Source: Streptomyces sp. MBT65
Lineage (GTDB): Bacteria; Actinomycetota; Actinomycetes; Streptomycetales; Streptomycetaceae
Length of the DNA stretch: 37,192 nucleotides
NCBI RefSeq assembly: GCF_016612545.1
Contig: NZ_JAENRY010000089.1
Location: 1 to 37,192 of the forward strand
Direction of reading: 5' to 3'
Position numbers and translations under genes: made by a program. Positions 7,496 through 14,590 of the stretch are shown piece by piece. Below the pieces are notes generated by a model. It was not told the origin of the DNA. It was given only the letters and a program-made list of their open reading frames with translations, and did no database searches. Within the stretch, counting starts at the first letter, position 1. The number at the start of each line of letters is the position of its first letter.

Positions 7496-8521
7496 ATGCG
7501 GATTCTTGCCACCGCTACTCAACAGAGCGCAACGTGGGAAAGCGAAAGTCCCTGGATATCTCTTTTAGGGGTCTGGACCGAGAAGCAGATGGGGCACGGT
7601 GAGGACGCCGAGCCGCTCTTCCTCCACCATCGGTCCAGCAGTTCCGGGCTGTTGGGTGTCTTCGACGGGCTCGGCGGATCCGGCGGTCGGCTCGTCGGCC
7701 GGACCCAGGACGGCGAGGAGCGGACCAGTGCCTGGACAGCCTCCCGCTGTGCTCGCGCGGCGAGCGAGGAATGGTTCCTGTACTCCACCGAGCACAACGT
7801 GCCACGGAGCCCGGAGAGTTACCGGGAGAGCCTGATCGGAGGGCTCCGCCGGGTGGCGGGCCTCCGGCGCAGCAAGGTCAACAACAAACTGCGGCGCGAA
7901 CTGCCCACGACTGCCGCCGTACTCGACTACCGGGTGGCTGCGGACCGGGTGAGCTGGCAGTGTCTGTGGGCCGGTGACTCACGGTGTTTTCTGCTCGTGC
8001 CCGACGAGGGTCTGCAGCAACTCAGCCGCGACGACGCCGAATCCGCGGACGCGCTGGTCCTGCTGCACCAGGATCCGCCGATGACGAATGTGGTCTCCGC
8101 GGACGGCGTCTTCCGGATCAACGGCGCGTGGGGCGAGTCCCCGTTGCCGGCGATACTGCTGTGCGCCACGGACGGGTTCTTCGGCTACCTGGAGACCCCC
8201 GCGCTGTTCGAACATGTCCTGTTGGACACCATGGCCAGGGCCGACACCCTGACGGCCTGGGCGTCACTGTTGACCGCCGCGGTGGCCTCGTACACAGGGG
8301 ATGACGCCACGCTCGCCCTGGCGGCCTTCGGATTCGACGACTACGCCGCGATCCGTGACCGCTTCGCGGCCCGGGCGACGACGGTCCAGCGGGAACACCA
8401 CGACCCTCTCAGCGGCCTGACGGAGCGAGCCGACATCACGGCCACGCGACTGCGGCTGTGGGAGCTCTACCGATCCGGCTACGAGCGGCGGATGCCGCAG
8501 GGCCAGGAAGGCCAGCGATGA
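7496..8521 (+). CDS. PP2C-like Ser/Thr protein phosphatase of a kinase/phosphatase/vWA triad
   Basis: A 341-residue cytosolic protein with the PP2C metal-ligand pattern. It has an early acidic pair (HGEDAEP, residues 34–40), D57 in GVFDGLGGSGG, PTTAAVLDYRV near 137–146, D161 in WAGDSRCFLL, D226 in LLCATDGFFGYL and D270 in YTGDDATLAL. The expected two-metal site is therefore intact and the enzyme is predicted active. The C-terminal 60 residues are a charged helical tail. The ATG at 7496 follows AAAGAGGTGTC. The stop overlaps the kinase start (ATGA). PP2C, kinase and vWA genes in tandem form the TerY-type phosphorylation triad known from stress and conflict loci. The phosphatase probably opposes the neighbouring kinase. 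Confidence 0.88.
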   Translation: MRILATATQQSATWESESPWISLLGVWTEKQMGHGEDAEPLFLHHRSSSSGLLGVFDGLGGSGGRLVGRTQDGEERTSAWTASRCARAASEEWFLYSTEHNVPRSPESYRESLIGGLRRVAGLRRSKVNNKLRRELPTTAAVLDYRVAADRVSWQCLWAGDSRCFLLVPDEGLQQLSRDDAESADALVLLHQDPPMTNVVSADGVFRINGAWGESPLPAILLCATDGFFGYLETPALFEHVLLDTMARADTLTAWASLLTAAVASYTGDDATLALAAFGFDDYAAIRDRFAARATTVQREHHDPLSGLTERADITATRLRLWELYRSGYERRMPQGQEGQR

Positions 8522-9717
8522 AGCAGGGACAGTTCCTGCGGGACTATCTCATCGTCACCAAGCCGACCAACGACCACGCGGGCAACTGCCTGTGGGCCTT
8601 CGCGGAACGCGATGGCCATGAGTACTTCGTCAAGCAGTTCCTGGACCCCAAACGTCCGCGCCCGGAGTCGATGGGCAGCGCCGACAGCAAGCGGCGGTTG
8701 GAGAAGGTGTGCGTGGAGTTCGAGAAGCGCCACGAGTCCGTCATCGAGCGCATCGACCCCGCCGCACTGGACGCGGGCAATCTGGTCACCGCCGTCGACT
8801 TCTTCTGCGAAGGGACGACGTACTACAAGGTGACCGAGCGCGTCCACGCGGTCGAGCTGCCGCCGACGTCCGGCCTCGACGCCCTCCAGCGCAAGGTCCT
8901 CCTGCGCACACTCGGCGACAGTCTCCAACTTCTCCACGGCCTGGGCATCGTGCATGGCGACCTGAAGCCCACCAACGTCCTGGTCGAGGCCCGGCCGGGC
9001 CCCCTCTACATCGCCAAGGTGATCGACTACGACGACGCCTACCTGTCCGGGAATCCACCTGAGCAGGGAGTGATCGGCGGAGACGTCATCTACGGCGCTC
9101 CGGAGTGGGTCCGGTACAACAAGAAGGACGATCCCACGGTCCGGGGAGCCGATCTGACCACGGCGGCGGACATGTTCGCCCTGGGGCTGATGACACACGA
9201 GTACCTCACCGGGGCGAGGCCCGGACATCCGCTGATCTCCGCGGGTGCGGCGGTCAACGCGGGTGAGGCCCTGACGCTGGACGGGCGACTGCACGAGCGG
9301 GTCGCCGAACTGATCTCGGCGCTCACCGCCCGCGACCCCGCTGCCCGGCCGACCGCCGCACACTTCCTGGACGTGGTCGGGGACCAGTCCCTGCTGGAGC
9401 TCGGCCCGGTCACCGCCCCGAGGCGGACGTCCCGGCTCTTCACCGCCGGCCCTGACACTCGTTCAACCGCTCCGGGCAGCAGGGCTGCGGAGGCCGACGG
9501 GCGTACGGACGCTTCCACCGGCCGCCGTACCCGGCTGCGCTTCGGCGGCTCGGCGGGCAGCGCCGCACCGGGTGCGCCGGCGGGGACGGACGGCACCGCA
9601 TCCGGCACGCCCCGCCCGTCGAGGCCGACCCCGCCCTCGGGGGCCGCGTCACCGGAACCGGACGCGCCCCGACGGTCGCGGCTGCGGATCCACCTCGACA
9701 ACAAGTCCGGTGACTGA
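8518..9717 (+). CDS. Eukaryotic-like Ser/Thr protein kinase of the triad
   Basis: A 399-residue protein with a kinase domain over about residues 10–290. The VAIK lysine is K39 (EYFVKQF). The catalytic loop is HGDLKPTN (146–153) with D148, and the metal aspartate is D170 in VIDYDDAYL, replacing DFG. GAPEW (193–197) is the APE motif, and ADMFALGLM holds the helix F aspartate. A canonical GxGxxG loop is missing; HAGNCLW may stand in for it. The last ~110 residues are Pro/Ala/Arg/Ser-rich and probably disordered. There is no transmembrane helix or PASTA repeat, so this is not a PknB-type receptor. The start overlaps the phosphatase stop (ATGA). Likely substrates are the adjacent vWA, DUF2510 or zinc-ribbon proteins, by inference. 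Confidence 0.9.
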   Translation: MKQGQFLRDYLIVTKPTNDHAGNCLWAFAERDGHEYFVKQFLDPKRPRPESMGSADSKRRLEKVCVEFEKRHESVIERIDPAALDAGNLVTAVDFFCEGTTYYKVTERVHAVELPPTSGLDALQRKVLLRTLGDSLQLLHGLGIVHGDLKPTNVLVEARPGPLYIAKVIDYDDAYLSGNPPEQGVIGGDVIYGAPEWVRYNKKDDPTVRGADLTTAADMFALGLMTHEYLTGARPGHPLISAGAAVNAGEALTLDGRLHERVAELISALTARDPAARPTAAHFLDVVGDQSLLELGPVTAPRRTSRLFTAGPDTRSTAPGSRAAEADGRTDASTGRRTRLRFGGSAGSAAPGAPAGTDGTASGTPRPSRPTPPSGAASPEPDAPRRSRLRIHLDNKSGD

Positions 9718-9768
9718 CGCCCTCCCGGCACCCGAACACGGCTCCGCATCCCGGAAGGAAACAAGGCC

Positions 9769-10482
9769 ATGGAAAAAATGGACAACCAGTACGCCGGCAA
9801 CCTCGAATACGCGGTGGACATCGTGATGTGCATCGATGCCACCGGAAGCATGGGATCGACACTCCAGCAGGTGAAGGAGAACGCACTGTCCTTCCACAAA
9901 CGGCTGAATGAGGAGATGGCCCAAAAAGGCAAGGTCATCAGCCATCTCAGGATCAAGGTCATCGCTTTCCGAGACTTCGGCGACCGGGCGGACGACGCGA
10001 TCCAGCAGACGGATTTCCTGCTCCTCCCCGGCCAGCAGACGGAGTTCGAGACCTTCGTCAAAGGACTGCGGGCCACCGGAGGCGGCGACGCTCCGGAATC
10101 GGGACTCGAAGCACTGGCACTCGCGCTCCAGTCCCCCTGGGAAAAGGGCCTCGACCGGCAACGCCATGTCGTCGTCGTCTTCACCGACGCGCCCGCCCAT
10201 CCACTCGGTGATCCGCGGCAGACCAGCGCTTCGACCTATCCGGCCTCCGTGCCTCGTTCCATCGACGACCTCTATGAGCAGTGGGGCCATTCGGCCAGCC
10301 AGTCGGCGCTCATGGACAACTCCGCCAAGCGACTGCTGGTCTTCGCGCCCGAAACACCCCCGTGGACGAACATCGGGGACGACTGGAACCAGTCGATCTT
10401 CTTTCCCTCCAGGGCGGGAGAAGGGCTGGAGGAATACGAGATGACGGAGATCATCAACAGCATCGCGAACAGCATCGGCTGA
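9769..10482 (+). CDS. TerY-like von Willebrand factor A (vWA) domain protein
   Basis: A 237-residue protein made of a single vWA domain. The metal-ion-dependent adhesion site is present: the DxTxS motif is DATGS at 23–27. A later GLRATGGGDAPESG supplies the Thr, and VVVFTDAPAHP supplies the Asp. The vWA core is followed by ~70 residues that include the SRAGEGLEEYEMTE segment. The ATG at 9769 lies behind GGAAGGAAAC; a second in-frame ATG follows three codons later. Its place after the PP2C and kinase genes is typical of TerY-type triads, in which the vWA protein binds phosphorylated or metal-containing partners as an assembly hub. It is cytosolic, with no signal peptide. Confidence 0.9.
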   Translation: MEKMDNQYAGNLEYAVDIVMCIDATGSMGSTLQQVKENALSFHKRLNEEMAQKGKVISHLRIKVIAFRDFGDRADDAIQQTDFLLLPGQQTEFETFVKGLRATGGGDAPESGLEALALALQSPWEKGLDRQRHVVVVFTDAPAHPLGDPRQTSASTYPASVPRSIDDLYEQWGHSASQSALMDNSAKRLLVFAPETPPWTNIGDDWNQSIFFPSRAGEGLEEYEMTEIINSIANSIG

Positions 10483-10486
10483 GGGG

Positions 10487-11302
10487 ATGACGGACAAAGC
10501 GCACGGTCGCTCCGGCGGATTCTTCCGCCGGAGCGGCGGCGGGGCGAAACACGGTCCGACCCGAGCCGACCCATCGGGCCGGCCGGAAGGCTGGTACCCC
10601 GACCCGCACTACCGTCGCCGCTATTGGACCGGACGTGACTGGACCGGTCAGACCACCTACGATCCGCTTCCGCAGGAGTGCGCGAGCGTACGGGGATGGC
10701 ACGGGACGGTCTGCTGGACCGCTGACAGGTTGCTGATCGACTGGGACCGCGAACATCGGATCGAGATGCCGCTCTCCGCCTGGATCAGAGGCAGCGTGTC
10801 GCCGGTGGCCCGGCCCAGCGGCCCGTCCCTGCTCAGACTGACCATGGTGCTCAACCCCAGGCGGAGCGGGGATCCGTCGATCGCCGACGCGGAGCACCTT
10901 CAGGTGTCGCTCGTGTTCAACCAGAACCAGGGGACGGAACTGGACGCGTTTCTGCGCGCCATGCGAGAGCGAGAGGACCCGGACCGTCCGCCGTCCCCTC
11001 CGGACCTGGGCCACGAGCCCCTGGTCGACACGGCTTCGGCCCCGGCACCTCCCGCCGAACCCCCGCGCTCCGAGGTGGCCGTGGGACACACGGAGGCGCC
11101 CGAGGCGCCCGAGGCGGTGGGGAACGGCGACGAGCGCGCCGCCTCGCAGTCGGCGCCGCCCGCGGTCTTCATCCAGCCGCTCGCTTTCGTCGCCGTTCCC
11201 GACAACGACGAGTGGACGAGTTTCCGCCCGTTGCCGGCCACGGAGTCACTGATCAACTTCATGACGGCTCCGGCCACCGACAGCGGGAACGTACCGCTCT
11301 GA
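10487..11302 (+). CDS. DUF2510 (WxxDPxxxxxxRYW) domain protein
   Basis: A 271-residue soluble protein starting only four bases after the vWA stop, so the two are tightly coupled. Near residue 35 lies the actinobacterial DUF2510 motif: GWYPDP, then RYWTG and DWT. This short domain is usually linked to membrane-envelope or secretion-related proteins. The middle (about 65–165) has a strand-rich pattern (WHGTVCWTADRLLIDWD; LLRLTMVLNP; LQVSLVFNQNQG) resembling a small beta domain, and a Pro/Ala/Glu-rich linker follows. The C-terminus ends in a separate segment containing FRPLPATESLINFM. The precise function is unknown. Operon position suggests it is a substrate or adaptor of the kinase/phosphatase pair. 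Confidence 0.75.
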   Translation: MTDKAHGRSGGFFRRSGGGAKHGPTRADPSGRPEGWYPDPHYRRRYWTGRDWTGQTTYDPLPQECASVRGWHGTVCWTADRLLIDWDREHRIEMPLSAWIRGSVSPVARPSGPSLLRLTMVLNPRRSGDPSIADAEHLQVSLVFNQNQGTELDAFLRAMREREDPDRPPSPPDLGHEPLVDTASAPAPPAEPPRSEVAVGHTEAPEAPEAVGNGDERAASQSAPPAVFIQPLAFVAVPDNDEWTSFRPLPATESLINFMTAPATDSGNVPL

Positions 11303-11378
11303 TCGCCCGGCACCCGGCGAGAACGCCCCCACCACGCGGGGCGCCGACAACCCGACACTCCAGGGAGGGACAGGGACG

Positions 11379-12188
11379 ATGAACTGGCAGTGCTCTCAGT
11401 GCAGCACCATGAACTCACCCGCCTCCACCCACTGCCGCAACTGCTCCGCCGAGGCGACCTCCACCACGGAACCACCGCCGACGACACGCTTCCGCCGCAC
11501 GACACCCACAGACCACAGGCGCACCGCAAGGCACGAACCAGAAACCCCGGCACCCCCGCCTTCCCGCACGCGGAGAAGCGACTTCCCGGACGGCACCGGC
11601 GGCTACACCCGCACGGAGAGAACGACGACCGAAGGAGTTCTCCCGGTACCGCGTTCCACCACCGTCGGCCCGTCCTTCCTTCCCGCGCCGCCTCCGGAGG
11701 CCGACGCGGAGTGGCCGCCGTACCTGCCCGGTCCGGATGCGCTTCCGGCGCGTAAGTCCTGGTGGCGGCCGATGACTTGGACGGTTTTGGGGGCACTGGT
11801 CGTGGCAGGTGCGGCCTTCTTCGGCTACGGCGCCGTGAAGGGTCCGACGTCCGCCTCACCGGACGCGGGCGCCGCGACGCCGTGTCCGGAGGCCGTGGTG
11901 TCGGCGATCGGCGCACCGGGCACCGGCGCGAGTCTCCTCGCCGCCTATCGGTCGGACAGGTTTCTCGTCACTCTCTGCCGAACCACGGCCGGGGAGACGT
12001 ACTACCACGGAGCGAGACGTGGACAACCGGAAAGCCCGAAGACATCGATCACTCTGCCGGCCACGAAGGAGGGTTCGTCGTGGGTCGCCCACAACGACTC
12101 CTATGCCTACCGCGTGGACTCCGACCGTCTCACCGTCCTCAAGGGAGAGGTGGTGCAGTACACCGATGTCCTCGAACCGCTCGGATGA
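11379..12188 (+). CDS. N-terminal zinc-ribbon, single-pass membrane protein
   Basis: A 269-residue protein. Residues 1–25 form a RanBP2-type zinc finger, WxCxxC…N…CxxC (NWQCSQCSTMNSP then CRNC). About 95 residues of low-complexity Thr/Pro/Arg linker follow, then one transmembrane helix near 128–150 (MTWTVLGALVVAGAAFFGYG). A ~110-residue C-terminal domain on the far side has Cys at ATPCPEAV and TLCRTT that could form a disulfide. With the zinc finger inside and the small domain outside, it looks like a signal-passing adaptor. The ATG at 11379 follows GGGAGGGACAGGG. The Ser/Thr-rich linker is a plausible target of the adjacent kinase. The overall family is not recognised. Confidence 0.75.
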   Translation: MNWQCSQCSTMNSPASTHCRNCSAEATSTTEPPPTTRFRRTTPTDHRRTARHEPETPAPPPSRTRRSDFPDGTGGYTRTERTTTEGVLPVPRSTTVGPSFLPAPPPEADAEWPPYLPGPDALPARKSWWRPMTWTVLGALVVAGAAFFGYGAVKGPTSASPDAGAATPCPEAVVSAIGAPGTGASLLAAYRSDRFLVTLCRTTAGETYYHGARRGQPESPKTSITLPATKEGSSWVAHNDSYAYRVDSDRLTVLKGEVVQYTDVLEPLG

Positions 12189-12224
12189 CCGCTCCCTGGT
12201 CCGGCCGTCGTGGAGGGCCGACCG

Positions 12225-14558
12225 GTGATCGGCGCCGGGCTGCTCATCGCGGCCGCCTTGATGGTGGCGGCGCTGTACCTGGTCGCGGTCCGTAGACGCG
12301 CGAGGGCCGTACCGACCACGGCCGCGGAGACCGATCACGCGCTGAACGTACTCGCCGCCGAGGTGCGGGCGATGTGGCAGAAGGAGTCCGTGCCGCGCGG
12401 GGTGGAGAGGAAACCGACGCAACCGCGGCTGCTGGACACCCAGTGGTCCGCCGTCTCACGGAACCTGGCGGACTCCTCGGCGCCTCAATTCATGGGAAGC
12501 ACCGCGGACATGAGCGGCCTGTCCTCGGCGTTCCGTGAGATGGACGCTCAGCGCCTGGTCGTCATCGGGCCGGCGGGCTCGGGCAAGAGCATGCTGCTCG
12601 TCCTGCTGCTGCTGGAACTGTGCGCGCATCACACCCCGAGCTCCCCGGTCCCGGTGATCTTCTCCATGAGCTCCTACGACCCGCACCGGCACGATCTGAC
12701 CGACTGGCTGACCGAGCGGCTGACCTCCGACTACGGCGTGGGCCGACCGGCCCTCGTCCGGCTGCTGTTGGAGCAGGGCCGCGTTCTGCCTCTCCTGGAC
12801 GGACTGGACGAGATCCCCGGCCGTCACCGGGTCGCGGCCCTGGACCGGATCCGCGGCACGTTCCACGAGGGCCGGCCGGTGGTGGTGGCCTGTCGGACCT
12901 CGGAGTACGAGCAGGCGCTGCGGTCCGGACCGGTGCTCGACGGAGCGGCGGTCACCGAGGCCAGGCCCCTCGCCTTCCGGCATGTGCTGACCTATCTGCG
13001 CCGCAGTTTGGAGCAGGGGCCCTACCACGCAGACTGGGAGCGGCTCTTCGACCAGATGGACCACGGCTGGGGAGTCCTGGAGGACGAGATCGCCGAAGCG
13101 GCGGACTCCGGAGTGGTCACCGAGTGGACATGGTCGACTCTCGTGGCGGGCTCCTCACCACACGAGGCCGGGACTGCCCGGGGCGCACTGTGGGCCCGGT
13201 GGTCCGCCCAAGTGACCGCCGTCGGCGCTCCGGGCGGTGCCGACGAGGTGTCGCCGCGGCTCCTGGCGGCGCTCGGTGACGCGCTCACCTCGCCGCTGAT
13301 GGCCGTCCTGTTCACCGACCTCTTCCGCTACGCGGTCGCCGAGGACGACAAGATGTTCCGAAGACTGGCGGCCTCCCGGCCCGAGGACATCAAGAGGGCC
13401 ATTCTCGACGCCGCGGTGCACATGATGTTCCACCGCCGCCTCCCGGCCGGCCCCTGGTCCGAGGCCAAGCGCTATCTCGTCTTCCTCGCCCGGCACCTGT
13501 CCGCGACGGACCGTACGGACCTGGCCTGGTGGGAGTTGAGCAAGGCGATCCCGCCCTGGTGCTATGGCATCCTGCTGGCACTGTTGCTGGGCACGGCCGG
13601 CGGCCTGACCACCACGTTCGCCGTGAACGGGCGGACCGGGATCGAGGCCGCGGCCGAGCTCACCTTCAGCGGCTTCGTCACCGGGACGCTGCTCTCATGG
13701 CTGGGGCCCGACCGGACCGCGTCCCTGCTGGACCGTGAGGCGGCGGGCACCCCGAGGTTCAGCCGGCTCTCCACCGCTCTGGCGGTCGGGGTGCCGATGA
13801 CTCTGGCGACCGCACTGCCGCTGGTGCCCGTCAACGGCCCGGCCGCCGCCCTGCTCGCGGGCGGGCTCCTCGGGGTGCTGTTCGGAGGGGTGGCCGGACT
13901 GCTCGGCGCGGGCGGTCCGGTACGCGGGCCGCGCTGGCTGCGCCGAGGCACGGGCTTCTGGATCCGGATCCGGGGCGGCGCTACGACGGGGGCGCTCGCC
14001 GGAGCCGCCCTCGGCCTGCTGTTCTGGGTAGCCCTGCTGGCCCTCACCGCCCGCGGCTCCGCCAACTGGTCGCGGGTGCACACCCCGCTCTACGGATTCA
14101 GCTCGGCCCTGCTGGGACTTCTCATCGGTCTGGGGCTGGGCGGTCTGTCCGGTGTCCTCGGCTGGATGCAGGCTCCCGCCCCCGCCGACGATCCCACCTC
14201 ACCGCGGTCACTGCTCGCCGGCGACCGGCGGCTGGTCATCGGCTGGGGACTGGTGGTGGCGGTGCTCCCGGCGGCCTTGATGGTCGTGGCCATGCCCGCC
14301 TCGACCGTGGTCGAGGGTGTCGTCCTGGTCGGCGTCATGGCCCTCTGGGTGCCCATCGCCGTACGGACCTGGCCGCGTTATGTCATCGCCCGGCTGCTGC
14401 TGGCGGTACGGGGCGAGCTGCCATGGCGGTTGATCCCCTTCCTCGTCCACGCCCATGGCGTCTCCGCGCTGCGCCAGGTGGGCGGGATCTACCAGTTCCG
14501 GCACAAGGATCTGCAGGAACATCTGAGCAAGGAGGGCGTGCGGACCGGGGCCCCGTAG
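12225..14558 (+). CDS. Membrane-embedded NACHT-family STAND NTPase
   Basis: About 777 residues. An N-terminal signal-anchor helix (LLIAAALMVAALYLVAV) is followed by a NACHT NTPase: Walker A GPAGSGKS (115–122) and Walker B LPLLDGLDEI (189–198). The downstream VVVACRTSEYEQAL holds the sensor arginine, and a helical region follows. The C-terminal third has about eight hydrophobic helices and ends with YQFRHKDLQEHLS, the terminal motif common in actinobacterial NACHT proteins. I chose the GTG at 12225, eight bases after GGAGG; a GTG at 12210 lies too close to that site. It is the last gene of the phosphatase–kinase–vWA operon. STAND ATPases are NTP-driven switches in immunity and cell death; an active switch is predicted because both Walker motifs are intact. 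The C-terminal membrane domain could be a sensor or a pore-type effector. Confidence 0.88.
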   Translation: MIGAGLLIAAALMVAALYLVAVRRRARAVPTTAAETDHALNVLAAEVRAMWQKESVPRGVERKPTQPRLLDTQWSAVSRNLADSSAPQFMGSTADMSGLSSAFREMDAQRLVVIGPAGSGKSMLLVLLLLELCAHHTPSSPVPVIFSMSSYDPHRHDLTDWLTERLTSDYGVGRPALVRLLLEQGRVLPLLDGLDEIPGRHRVAALDRIRGTFHEGRPVVVACRTSEYEQALRSGPVLDGAAVTEARPLAFRHVLTYLRRSLEQGPYHADWERLFDQMDHGWGVLEDEIAEAADSGVVTEWTWSTLVAGSSPHEAGTARGALWARWSAQVTAVGAPGGADEVSPRLLAALGDALTSPLMAVLFTDLFRYAVAEDDKMFRRLAASRPEDIKRAILDAAVHMMFHRRLPAGPWSEAKRYLVFLARHLSATDRTDLAWWELSKAIPPWCYGILLALLLGTAGGLTTTFAVNGRTGIEAAAELTFSGFVTGTLLSWLGPDRTASLLDREAAGTPRFSRLSTALAVGVPMTLATALPLVPVNGPAAALLAGGLLGVLFGGVAGLLGAGGPVRGPRWLRRGTGFWIRIRGGATTGALAGAALGLLFWVALLALTARGSANWSRVHTPLYGFSSALLGLLIGLGLGGLSGVLGWMQAPAPADDPTSPRSLLAGDRRLVIGWGLVVAVLPAALMVVAMPASTVVEGVVLVGVMALWVPIAVRTWPRYVIARLLLAVRGELPWRLIPFLVHAHGVSALRQVGGIYQFRHKDLQEHLSKEGVRTGAP

Positions 14559-14590
14559 GCGCGGGTCGCCCTCGGACCGCCCTGCCGTGA

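Noticed and set aside
7315..7602. A 95-codon open frame spanning the intergenic gap and the phosphatase start
   Set aside because: Overlaps the phosphatase gene out of frame, has a poor start context, no coding bias and no recognisable domain.
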